DNA of 64,000 nt, taken from positions 20,055,802 to 20,119,801 of the forward strand of contig OX243828.1 of NCBI GenBank assembly GCA_945859605.1, read 5' to 3'. The DNA comes from Lumbricus rubellus. Lineage: Eukaryota > Annelida > Clitellata > Crassiclitellata > Lumbricidae. How positions within the stretch are numbered: the stretch's first letter is position 1; every line of letters begins with the position of its first letter. Positions 9,849 to 17,312 of this stretch are shown in pieces. The position numbers and the translations under genes are program-made. The notes under the pieces were generated by a model. That model had not been told where the DNA came from. It worked only from the letters and a program-made list of their open reading frames with translations, and did not search any database.

Positions 9849-11388
9849 AAAACACTTCCTTGTCCTCTTCTGTAAATATCATCTTCTTAGGGAATTTAAA
9901 TTGATTATATATTTGTTTTATATTCTCTTCTAGTTTATCTACAAATATTTGACCAACATCATCATCTTCGCTTTCAGCCGTAAACGTCACAGGATCTTGA
10001 GAATATACACTATCGTCGAAACATTTTATGTGGTAACAAAAGGAGCTAGGAATATGCTTTTGATATTTATTAGTGTACGACAACTCTGGATTTGGTTGGC
10101 ATGTATCGATCGGTTTTACAAAAGACTCAAAATCTGCGTAGACTATAAACGGAACCCTCATAGAATTGTTATAATTTTTAAAACTTAACATAGTTCCTGG
10201 TTCTGGCATTTCTATTTTTTGTGCGTTATGGTGTTTGCAGTACTCATCATAGTTGTTAAGCGCTTCTGTCGTTGTGAAACCATTCATACACCTTTTACAA
10301 TAGTGCGCTGAATAATGCGAATTTGCTGTTCGGAACGTCATCAATCGGTTAAAATTCTTTATCCAGCAATAATGTTTTTTTTCTCCATCAGATATAAGCA
10401 AAAGATCTACACAAATATCGCTTTCACAGTTAGACAGATAAAGCGGATAGACATGTTTTTCGTAACCAAATATATTAACACTAATATTATTATTTCTCTC
10501 AAATTTACCTATCACATTAGCATGAGTCGCTACCGGAAACTCAATACCACTCCAATTAAGTTTTTTCGATTGTTCTTTCAAAGCTTTCGTTATTTTTTCC
10601 GGATTTTTTACAACCGGATTCAAAGCTCTAGTGATACACCATTTGAAACATTCTTCGTCGTCGTTTTTCATATTTATAATAGCCTTTTTATTAGCTAAGA
10701 AGCTGGGAAGTGGAATGTAAGAACTACCTCTTAAGGGGGTATATTTTACCGTATTTATATCTAATTTTACAACAGCTTTAAATCTCCAATTACTTCCTTG
10801 CATCTGAAAACTAGCAATAGACTCCATGATTTTATCCTTCTTTCTGCTGTATATTTCATTCAAGTCGGTTGCTTCTAAAATAACTTCTGCCCTGGAAACG
10901 AATGGTATATCCTCAGAATTAACTATTCCCGATTTCATATCTACTCGTTCCATATTACAAGTAAGAACTAAATTAGTCTTTGTCTGGCGATTACTCGACA
11001 ACAGATTAACTACCTGCGGTCTGACGAAATCAAGAAACGACGAGGCGTCCATTCCATTAGTTCCATCTATTCTATATTGCTTGGTGAATCCTTTAATAGC
11101 CGACGCCGTTTCTCTAATTTTAATTTTATCAAATATCCTAGAAACAGTTGACTTCAATGATTCTAGTTTTTCATTAACCTCTGCTTGTTCAGGCACATAA
11201 CTAAGTAGCCAATCCGCAAATTCATTTATTTTTGTCCTAACCCTATTTTTGTATTTTCTCTTAGGCGCTACTGGTTTGTACTTACCAGGTGTGGGAGTAA
11301 GCGTAGGAACCTTAATGTCAGGAACCGATGAGTCGAGCAAGTGTTCAACATGGTTCATGTTTCTTAAACTACTTTTCTTTAAATACAT
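9847..11388 (-). CDS. POLB: protein-primed family B DNA polymerase, N-terminal and exonuclease part
   Basis: 513 codons from ATG 11388 to a TGA at 9847-9849. The open frame extends upstream to a GTG at 11454, but ATG 11388 is preferred because it lies in ATAAAATG like most other starts here. The first roughly 340 residues are lysine-rich with no recognised domain and may include the priming protein region. A zinc-finger-like segment (CKRC...DEYCKHH, about residues 364-387) is followed by the Exo I motif YADFES with D419 and E421. It ends just after TEEDKEVF where the frame breaks; the zinc-binding CHIC segment and Exo II continue in the other phase. The combined length of about 1,200 residues is normal for Polinton polymerases. 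The 83-bp leader contains 25 nt identical to 15227-15251. Confidence 0.83.
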   Translation of the reverse strand: MYLKKSSLRNMNHVEHLLDSSVPDIKVPTLTPTPGKYKPVAPKRKYKNRVRTKINEFADWLLSYVPEQAEVNEKLESLKSTVSRIFDKIKIRETASAIKGFTKQYRIDGTNGMDASSFLDFVRPQVVNLLSSNRQTKTNLVLTCNMERVDMKSGIVNSEDIPFVSRAEVILEATDLNEIYSRKKDKIMESIASFQMQGSNWRFKAVVKLDINTVKYTPLRGSSYIPLPSFLANKKAIINMKNDDEECFKWCITRALNPVVKNPEKITKALKEQSKKLNWSGIEFPVATHANVIGKFERNNNISVNIFGYEKHVYPLYLSNCESDICVDLLLISDGEKKHYCWIKNFNRLMTFRTANSHYSAHYCKRCMNGFTTTEALNNYDEYCKHHNAQKIEMPEPGTMLSFKNYNNSMRVPFIVYADFESFVKPIDTCQPNPELSYTNKYQKHIPSSFCYHIKCFDDSVYSQDPVTFTAESEDDDVGQIFVDKLEENIKQIYNQFKFPKKMIFTEEDKEVF

Positions 11389-11471
11389 TTTATTCTTACC
11401 ACGCAAAAATATTAAAACATTAGCTGTGAGATCGAAGATCCACTTATCGAACACTTTAATTGCAAATCATT

Positions 11472-11801
11472 CTATCTCTCAAACACTTTAATTTCGTATC
11501 TATCTCTCCAGACATTTCCGTTATGATAAGCTATTATACCAGCACTCTGACCATAGGCCTTAGCAGCTTTATACATCGATGGATACGAGGTAACAACGCC
11601 AGTCTCTCGATCTATAATATCTACTCTTCTCGGTTGTTTCCTGATACTACTCAACGTGTCATGTCGATATGACACAGACTTGTAGTCCGTCGGAAGAATA
11701 TTCTTTTCAATCAGTACAGCTATCATTTGAGGTTTGTTGAGATGTGAAGTGCCTGTAACATTGTTATGCTTGGCCAACATTCTAAGCTCTGGTAGCTTCA
11801 T
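11472..11801 (-). CDS. SAP-like plus NUMOD1-like DNA-binding protein
   Basis: A 109-aa basic protein. Residues 2-31 (LPELRMLAKHNNVTG then LNKPQMIAVL) have the spacing of a SAP/Rho-N-type helix-extension-helix motif. Residues 60-105 match the NUMOD1 pattern: RETGVVTSYPSMYKAAKAYG followed by I..Y..G..W..RYEI. NUMOD1 modules are known as DNA-reading add-ons of phage and intron homing endonucleases, but no nuclease domain is present here. A role in binding element DNA (core protein, transcription or replication accessory) is inferred. It lies 16 bp after the capsid gene and 83 bp before polymerase. Its ATG context (TATATATTATG) is one of the three lacking the TAAA(A)TG motif. Confidence 0.65.
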   Translation of the reverse strand: MKLPELRMLAKHNNVTGTSHLNKPQMIAVLIEKNILPTDYKSVSYRHDTLSSIRKQPRRVDIIDRETGVVTSYPSMYKAAKAYGQSAGIIAYHNGNVWRDRYEIKVFER

Positions 11802-11817
11802 AATATATAAGTATTCT

Positions 11818-13128
11818 TTAAATCAATTTTCCGTACACTACACTCATTTTCTGTCCATCCGATTGGAACTGCAGCAACCTATCTGAAATTACGACAGCAT
11901 ACGCTTCGGTGTCGGCTGGCACTGCTGCATTGAAAAGAGCCTTAATCTGAATATCGACGACTGAAGATTTCAAACGCTCGGATTGTTTGCTTACATCGAA
12001 CACGAACAGCGGATATAATTCTTTATAATCTATAGGTGTTATATTTCCTTGCGTAATCAACTTATCCATACCATAGAATTTTTGACTAAAGGAGGACGCG
12101 TCTCTGTACGCTCTGGAGAATTGTTGATTAGGAAACGACAGGTTATGATCGACAGCTGGATATCTTTCTTGATTCATCATCACATATATGTTCTTGAGAT
12201 CGCAGTGATTAAATAGCGACGGATTACTTTCCTGATTACCGCTACGGTCCGTCTGAAATCCTACGATGATATATCTAGGTTTCTCAGGTGATGTTTTTAC
12301 GCTAAGACGCCAACTGAAACTTGTCGACTGAGGAACCGTTATTGTGTCGCATTGACGAGCTCTATACGCAACTGGCAACGTTAATTTCGATTCAATCGTC
12401 TTATACAACTGCATTCGTTCCATATCGGAAGGAATAACGTGTGGAATAAACCATGAAATTTTGTTTATCGCAACTTTTCCAGCAGCTGCAGCGTTATCTC
12501 GGAATATGGCATCATCGTCCGCTTTACGAACTAAAGTCAGCGTCTGTTTGAAGCCGTAAATAATCTTGTCGTAATCATCGCAAAACCCGAAAATATGCTT
12601 CAACGGAACAATAAAGCTGAACATTCCTTTAGTGTTTGGTTTGCGAATGAGAAAGCTTTGCCTAGTGGCAAATCCGGAGTTGTCCGCAATAACAGCAGTC
12701 GCTCCAGTGTCTTTATACCACAGCTGATTTAAGCCTTGAGTCAGCTGAAAATCGTTTGGATACGTAAGTAAACCGAGCATCGTTGTAGCTTGACCCGGAT
12801 GAATTAGCGTTTCGATTTCTTGATTAGATAACTGATAGGATATTTGACTGAATAGATACACAAGTCCATTATTCGTGAGAGCAACTAAATCGGCATTAAC
12901 GTATGCGGTGTCGTCAGCTTTAATTAGTCTTCCTTCGAATTGCAGATACGACTCTGCTGGGTGACTGTATAAGTCTTGTAATTCAATATTTATTCTTATT
13001 TCACCAGAACTGTTAAGGTTAGTTCTCGCTACAGGTTCGTACTCATGCCATTCGTATCGCTCGATACCTTCATCGATCAATGGTTGCTCTGTGAATCTTA
13101 GAATATCGGATTGCATTTTATTATACAT
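11818..13128 (-). CDS. MCP: major capsid protein (double jelly-roll)
   Basis: A 436-aa protein recognised as the Polinton major capsid protein by length, position and segments such as YEWHEYEP near 25, the long beta-rich middle, and PRYIIVGFQT at about 288-297. The family forms pseudo-hexameric trimers of double jelly-rolls as in adenovirus and PRD1-type virions. The frame is intact. Two starts are possible: Met1 at 13128, or Met5 at 13116, which lies in AATAAAATG and fits the start pattern of the element better. Upstream is a 91-bp gap holding a 26-bp tandem repeat (13137-13206) that may be its promoter. Downstream the DNA-binding gene starts after 16 bp. Confidence 0.85.
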   Translation of the reverse strand: MYNKMQSDILRFTEQPLIDEGIERYEWHEYEPVARTNLNSSGEIRINIELQDLYSHPAESYLQFEGRLIKADDTAYVNADLVALTNNGLVYLFSQISYQLSNQEIETLIHPGQATTMLGLLTYPNDFQLTQGLNQLWYKDTGATAVIADNSGFATRQSFLIRKPNTKGMFSFIVPLKHIFGFCDDYDKIIYGFKQTLTLVRKADDDAIFRDNAAAAGKVAINKISWFIPHVIPSDMERMQLYKTIESKLTLPVAYRARQCDTITVPQSTSFSWRLSVKTSPEKPRYIIVGFQTDRSGNQESNPSLFNHCDLKNIYVMMNQERYPAVDHNLSFPNQQFSRAYRDASSFSQKFYGMDKLITQGNITPIDYKELYPLFVFDVSKQSERLKSSVVDIQIKALFNAAVPADTEAYAVVISDRLLQFQSDGQKMSVVYGKLI

Positions 13129-13136
13129 ATATTTTT

Positions 13137-13206
13137 AAATAAGAAAATAAATTTTTACACCTAAATAAGAAAATAAATTTTTACACCTAAATAAGAAAAT
13201 AAACTT
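13137..13206. promoter_or_regulatory. 26-bp tandem repeat upstream of capsid gene
   Basis: Two full copies and one partial copy of a 26-bp unit beginning AAATAAGAAAATAAATTTTT fill the gap between the small GG-motif gene and the MCP. A repeated AT-rich element directly before the gene needing the highest expression suggests a promoter or enhancer; this is inference. Confidence 0.4.
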
Positions 13207-13219
13207 AAGCAAAATAAAT

Positions 13220-13576
13220 TTAAACTGCCATTTTCAAACCACCTCCGTTTAAGCGTTTTACGAGATCTTGAATTCTAATAGCTCCTCCCGTCATTTCTGG
13301 ATTCGATCCTAGTAATCTAGCTAGAATGACTTTAGTTTCCTGAGTTATCGGCTGCTGAACGGGAGCTTTAGGGAGTATCTTATTGAGTAATCGTTTTCCA
13401 ACGTCGATAGCCTTATCCTTAGCAACACTCCCAATCTCTTTGACAGCTGTGCTCGCAATTTGTTTGGCTGCATTCGATGTCAGTAGTCTCTTGAGAAATC
13501 CTGCAATGGAATCGAATATTCCTGCTCCACCGACAACGTGTACTTTTTTATAACTTCTTCTCGCAACGACCAGCAT
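13220..13576 (-). CDS. small pVI-like minor virion protein with GG cleavage motifs
   Basis: A 118-aa basic protein. Near the N-terminus VVGG|A (14-18) precedes an amphipathic helix (GIFDSIAGFLKRLL), and the C-terminus holds MTGG|A (95-99) and LNGG|G (109-113); the last two fit the adenain consensus (M/I/L)xGG|x. This layout resembles adenovirus pVI, in which cleavage releases a membrane-active amphipathic helix and a short C-terminal peptide that activates the protease. Homology is not shown, only architecture. A function in capsid maturation and membrane disruption is therefore an inference. It sits just upstream of the MCP on the same strand. Start ATG context is TAGAAATG. Confidence 0.6.
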   Translation of the reverse strand: MLVVARRSYKKVHVVGGAGIFDSIAGFLKRLLTSNAAKQIASTAVKEIGSVAKDKAIDVGKRLLNKILPKAPVQQPITQETKVILARLLGSNPEMTGGAIRIQDLVKRLNGGGLKMAV

Positions 13577-13582
13577 TTCTAT

Positions 13583-13640
13583 ATCATCAATTTTTAATTA
13601 GATCATCAATTTTTAAATTAGATCATCAATTTTTTATATT
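13583..13640. promoter_or_regulatory. three 19-20 bp repeats spanning a stop and the next leader
   Basis: ATCATCAATTTTTAA(A)TTAG occurs three times. The copy nearest 13622 includes the stop codon of the 299-aa gene, and the other two fill the 41-bp leader of the pVI-like gene. The leader was apparently made by duplicating the gene end. Candidate promoter repeats. Confidence 0.4.
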
Positions 13641-14517
13641 CATCTTTGGTTATCACTCTTTGTCTTAGTAACTCATCCGTCATACCTACAATTTCATTCC
13701 TTACACCCGTATTTCCCGCTTTGTAGCTATACAATCGTAACTCTAATTGTTTTACTAATTCATTTGGATCCGAAGGAATGGTAATTATTCCGCTTCCTGT
13801 TTTACCTCTTAACTTCATGTAATCGTCCCATATGGGTTTTATTATCTTTGCATATTTTACACTTCTAGACGATTTAGGTTTGTTTGGTTTATTTGGCTGA
13901 CTCATGGCATTCGTTTTAATTAGAATCTCGGCGTATTCTTCGAGATCACGATTATCATAAATTGAACTGTTTGGACTAGCTAACGTTAACAATTCCCATA
14001 ATCCTGGAGTTCCTTGATAAGTTGTGGTTCCAACTGTAATATCATTTCCTTGGATTGAGGCTTCGCTGTCACCGATGTAGAATTTTCCATCTCTTGATCT
14101 TAATCCGAATGTTGTATCCACAAGTCTTTTATCAGAAGCATATTTTTTAAGGTATTCAACTGCAATATTTCCTAATTCTAACCTTCTAATGTCTTCTACT
14201 GGGTCATCGTCATCGTACGCCTCTATAGACGGATACTGGGGAAATTGAATAGTTTTCAACGAATCTGGAAGTGATTTTAGAGCAAGTGATGTTGCTGCAG
14301 AATTATCCTTTATTGTCGACAGCAAAGCGTTTTGTTCTTTCGAAATTCCTGATTGAGAGTCGACTATTGGTTTGTAGATTTTCGTTAATTCTCGTTGAGG
14401 TCCAAGATCATCTATTCTCTCTGAGAGAAAGTTTTGTTTAATATTTTTTTTCGTTTTTAAAAACTCTTCGATAATAAAATCTCTTTTTGCAGGATCGCTA
14501 ATTTTCAGTAGTGACAT
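13618..14517 (-). CDS. conserved Polinton protein of unknown function
   Basis: A 299-aa protein. Residues 1-90 are predicted helical and rich in charged residues, possibly coiled coil. The centre has DGKFYIGDS (143-151), a short beta stretch and TYQGTPGLWELLT (166-178), a signature I recognise from uncharacterised proteins of other Polinton-like loci. The C-terminal third is basic (NKPNKPKSSRSVKYAKIIKP at about 209-228) and ends in a helical segment. It lies between the dUTPase-like gene (80 bp upstream) and the pVI-like gene (41 bp). The position among virion genes and the basic region suggest a structural or DNA-associated core protein; I cannot assign a function. Start ATG in TAAAAAATG. 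Confidence 0.7.
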   Translation of the reverse strand: MSLLKISDPAKRDFIIEEFLKTKKNIKQNFLSERIDDLGPQRELTKIYKPIVDSQSGISKEQNALLSTIKDNSAATSLALKSLPDSLKTIQFPQYPSIEAYDDDDPVEDIRRLELGNIAVEYLKKYASDKRLVDTTFGLRSRDGKFYIGDSEASIQGNDITVGTTTYQGTPGLWELLTLASPNSSIYDNRDLEEYAEILIKTNAMSQPNKPNKPKSSRSVKYAKIIKPIWDDYMKLRGKTGSGIITIPSDPNELVKQLELRLYSYKAGNTGVRNEIVGMTDELLRQRVITKDEYKKLMI

Positions 14518-14534
14518 TTTTTATTATAATGTTT

Positions 14535-14593
14535 AAAACGTAACGTAAAACGTAAACGTAAAACGTAAACATAAAACGTAAACATAAAACGTA
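14535..14593. promoter_or_regulatory. ACGTAAA tandem repeat in an intergenic gap
   Basis: About nine words of the type AAACGTAA(A) in a row fill the 80-bp gap before the 299-aa gene, partly as a 13-bp unit with AAACATAAAACGT. It is the only CpG-containing repeat in the otherwise AT-rich gaps. Candidate promoter repeats. Confidence 0.35.
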
Positions 14594-14597
14594 CAAT

Positions 14598-14984
14598 TTA
14601 TGCATCGTAGTAATTAACATAACAAATTGAGTCTTTTTCATTTATAGTAACTGGTGAATCTGAGTTGTTTTGAATTGTAATTATTATATCCTCTGCGTCC
14701 TCTAGGACAGTACCATCTTGAAGACTCAGTCTGAGTTGTTTCAACTTCTGTCTAAGAGAGACTAGACACATTCCACTGGTCATTCGGACTCCAAGGCCTA
14801 CTTCTACTGTAATATTTGTCTTTGGTTCAATCGTTATCGCTTGCTGAGCAAAAATCTCATATCTATCGCCTGCTCGTTGTCTTGCAGGAGCGTGAGTGAC
14901 CACTTTAGGCATCCAAATTATCGGACTCACACGAGGCTTCCGTTTGGTGATAAATTTGTGTATTGGGTGACCGTATCCAGACAT
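14598..14984 (-). CDS. dUTPase-fold-like protein lacking catalytic motifs
   Basis: A 128-aa protein. Residues 37-128 follow the strand order of a trimeric dUTPase: RAGDRYEIFA in place of motif 1, TIEPKTNITVEVGLGVRM (51-68), GMCLVSLRQK (71-80) in place of the RSG motif, QDGTVLEDAEDIIITIQNNS (89-108) resembling motif 3, and VTINEKDSICYVNYY (112-126) resembling motif 4. The catalytic Asp/Tyr of motif 3 and the Arg-Ser-Gly are missing, so it should not hydrolyse dUTP. A structural job (a trimeric decoration or spike) is likely given its place among virion genes. The fold call rests on pattern only. Start ATG in TATATAAATG. Confidence 0.5.
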   Translation of the reverse strand: MSGYGHPIHKFITKRKPRVSPIIWMPKVVTHAPARQRAGDRYEIFAQQAITIEPKTNITVEVGLGVRMTSGMCLVSLRQKLKQLRLSLQDGTVLEDAEDIIITIQNNSDSPVTINEKDSICYVNYYDA

Positions 14985-15000
14985 TTATATAAGTGGTTTT

Positions 15001-15651
15001 TTAAAGTAACATTCCAAGAATAGGAATATTTTTAAATGGTGAATTGGGTCCCAAGATAAGACCTTCACCGCTGATATATCCTGCTCCTCTTTTCATAAAC
15101 AGACCAGAACCCGATATCGAACTACCCTTTTTCCACGGAGATAGAAAAAGACCTTCCCCAGCAGGCACTATCTTACAGCATATTCCTCCTTTCTTAACGT
15201 AGAGCACTCCAGATCCACTTATCGGGTGTGAGATCGAAGATCCACTTATCGGGTGTGAGATCGAAGATCCACTAATTTTATCGACAATTTTGGAACCAGC
15301 TGCAGAACCCAATCCTGTTAAGGCTCCTGTGGCTAAACTCGGAAGAACACTAGACAGAAGAAACTTTCCGGCTGTTGCTAAGAACGGTAGAATAGCGCCA
15401 ATAAATCCGCCTTCGACTCTCGCATTGTCTTCTAATTGCTTTTTACCCATTTTAATTGTCACTCCAGTTCCATTCTGATACGCTTTAGTTAACTTGTTGA
15501 TTTGCCTCTGGTTTAGAGCTAACACATGCTCACCAGTTATGTCTCCATGAGAAAGTCTTATACTCACTCCAGTTCCTACTTGAACAGCTCGCTTAATCTT
15601 CTCTTTTTGCCCTTCAGAAATATTAACTTTGACCTTAGCGTAAGCGCTCAT
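15001..15651 (-). CDS. glycine-rich membrane-associated virion protein
   Basis: A 216-aa protein. Two related N-terminal units (about 8-34 and 43-70) each end in GTGV(S/T)I(R/K). They are followed by VEGG|F (79-82), a possible protease site, then a long hydrophobic segment (about 82-119) able to span or bind a membrane, and a Gly/Ser-rich tail with a duplicated 9-residue unit (SISHPISGS). It sits 24 bp from the penton gene and 16 bp from the dUTPase-like gene. A minor virion or inner membrane protein is the best guess; no family name can be given. ATG context TATAAGATG. Confidence 0.6.
   Translation of the reverse strand: MSAYAKVKVNISEGQKEKIKRAVQVGTGVSIRLSHGDITGEHVLALNQRQINKLTKAYQNGTGVTIKMGKKQLEDNARVEGGFIGAILPFLATAGKFLLSSVLPSLATGALTGLGSAAGSKIVDKISGSSISHPISGSSISHPISGSGVLYVKKGGICCKIVPAGEGLFLSPWKKGSSISGSGLFMKRGAGYISGEGLILGPNSPFKNIPILGMLL
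15213..15266. repeat. 27-bp in-frame tandem duplication
   Basis: Two exact 27-bp units (plus the start of a third) inside the membrane-protein gene. A 25-nt segment of it (15227-15251) is identical to 11425-11449 in the polymerase leader, 3.8 kb away. Confidence 0.8.
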
Positions 15652-15675
15652 CTTATATTAAATATAAACTTTAAA

Positions 15676-16449
15676 TTAAACCTCTCTTATGTGAAATCGT
15701 ATCGACAATTCCTCACCTCTTAAATTAATTAGTTTTCCATTTTGGTCTATTAGTTTTGTTTCCATCGATGAAATAGAGTATAGCGTTATTGGAAGATACA
15801 CGAGATTATGAGGAGATTCGATTATCTTGTAACCAGGCCCGACCGATGGAAAGAAAGAATAAATTATGTTCTCCGTAGTTCCGTTAGCATACGATGATCC
15901 TATTATATCACTCGTAACTCGTAAACTATTCACGCTGTTTACTTCGACTATGTGCTCGGATTCGTTATATCCTTCGGAGTATACACGACTCTGAAATCCT
16001 AGAACGGTACTAATTGAATTTGGTACTCTAAAATCAATTTTATAGTTCTCATCAATTTCCAAAACAGCCTTCAAAGTATTGTTATTTGGTCGCAACTTTA
16101 TACATTGACCATGACCTTCTTCCTTTAAAATTCTCTGTATGTATTCGTTTAAGTCATCGATTTCATAGCAACCGGTTGGAATGTCTAAATCTTTCCACGT
16201 TACACCGTTATCTGATGAATATACGAATTTATTATTTGTTTCGTCTATATTAGGAAAACTGTAGTACGTTTCAAGATTAACAAGGGCCATTTCATATTTT
16301 TTACTTTTATCCAGTTCGATTAGTGGATTAAATTTCGTTCGAATTCGTGTGCTCCTTTCGCTCAACAAAATGCAAAAGGATTCTTTAGCCTCTGTGTTGC
16401 GTGCAATCGTTTGAGTATTAGATAAAATTTCGTCAAGAAGGGTTTCCAT
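15676..16449 (-). CDS. mCP: minor capsid (penton-type) protein
   Basis: A 257-aa protein recognised as the Polinton minor capsid protein, a single jelly-roll pentamer occupying capsid vertices. Characteristic segments are KKYEMALVNLETYYSFPNI (50-68), PTGCYEIDDLNEYI (91-104), and a middle with STVLGF and beta strands ending in the basic IRFHIREV. Length is normal. It sits between the ATPase gene (66 bp upstream) and the membrane-protein gene (24 bp downstream), the usual cluster. Start ATG in CTAAAATG. No breaks. Confidence 0.82.
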   Translation of the reverse strand: METLLDEILSNTQTIARNTEAKESFCILLSERSTRIRTKFNPLIELDKSKKYEMALVNLETYYSFPNIDETNNKFVYSSDNGVTWKDLDIPTGCYEIDDLNEYIQRILKEEGHGQCIKLRPNNNTLKAVLEIDENYKIDFRVPNSISTVLGFQSRVYSEGYNESEHIVEVNSVNSLRVTSDIIGSSYANGTTENIIYSFFPSVGPGYKIIESPHNLVYLPITLYSISSMETKLIDQNGKLINLRGEELSIRFHIREV

Positions 16450-16515
16450 TTTAGATAGCTATTTTTAAACCTAGAATATAAAATCTTAAATTTTGTTATC
16501 ATTTTATTATTGCTT

Positions 16516-17292
16516 TTATTTAATGTAAAATGTATCTAATCCACTTCTATACCTACCCTTATTTGTTTTGCTAGTCAAGTCAATAACCACAAAACCATGC
16601 GTTTCATCCCACGCAGTTTTGCATAGTTTTCGAAATTCTTCTATAGTCATATCATCTACACCTATATGATCGCTGTATATGTGGTTAATATTTTTAAGGT
16701 CTTGAGGGAATAGACATATAAAATTGGCATTCTCCCTGATAGTTTGTCTGGGCAGCTTGAAATAATTTTGTGCTAGGTAAAAGCAGTCTACATTACTATG
16801 CCTACCTCTTATATAATAGGATTCGCATTTATTTTGTCGCTCTAACTGTAAATCATCAAAAATCATGAGATTCTTCTTATCTCGACTTAAGTCTCGTGGA
16901 TCTGGAACATCTTCAGAGGTTTCAAAGAACTTGCATTCTATATCCGATTTTTTGGCCATGTTTTTAGACATCTCCTCGACTACGGCGGTCGGTGATACAT
17001 TTAATTTCATGATTTCATCGCGATTATCAAAAAGTCTTATAATTGCTTCCTTTGGTAATTTCTCTTCGAATGCTTTCTTAAGTATCTTGTATTCTGGTTG
17101 GAAAAGTGATTTACCGAAGATCTGCAGGTTATCGTAGTCTAACCAACCAGGTCTCAGTAATAAATTAAGTAGTAATATTGTCTTGCCGCATTGAGACTTA
17201 CCTACGATCAAACCTCTGATGCTTCTTGGTAAGAGAGGACTGTTAAAGCGTTTACTTGATTCTTCATTCCACGATAGGTCTTGGACTTCCAT
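16516..17292 (-). CDS. ATP: FtsK/HerA-type genome packaging ATPase
   Basis: A 258-aa A32-like ATPase that pumps DNA into capsids. Walker A is GKSQCGKT (31-38) and Walker B is NLMIFDD (141-147), followed by a sensor-like segment DCFYLAQNYFKLP (about 169-181) and the R of TIRENANF. The length agrees with other Polinton ATPases. It is divergently arranged from the PLA2-like gene with only 20 bp between start codons. ATG context TTAAAATG. Intact. Confidence 0.88.
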   Translation of the reverse strand: MEVQDLSWNEESSKRFNSPLLPRSIRGLIVGKSQCGKTILLLNLLLRPGWLDYDNLQIFGKSLFQPEYKILKKAFEEKLPKEAIIRLFDNRDEIMKLNVSPTAVVEEMSKNMAKKSDIECKFFETSEDVPDPRDLSRDKKNLMIFDDLQLERQNKCESYYIRGRHSNVDCFYLAQNYFKLPRQTIRENANFICLFPQDLKNINHIYSDHIGVDDMTIEEFRKLCKTAWDETHGFVVIDLTSKTNKGRYRSGLDTFYIK

Positions 17293-17312
17293 TTTAATTA
17301 TATTATATTAAA
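17293..17312. promoter_or_regulatory. 20-bp divergent near-palindromic promoter
   Basis: The whole space between two start codons on opposite strands is TTAATTATATTATATTAA, flanked on both sides by CCATTTT/AAAATGG. Both starts therefore read TTAAAATGG outward from a shared AT-rich centre. There is no room for a conventional core promoter with a leader for either gene. Confidence 0.55.

Noticed and set aside
14598..14984. Functional dUTPase enzyme
   Set aside because: The fold pattern is there but the catalytic motifs are missing.
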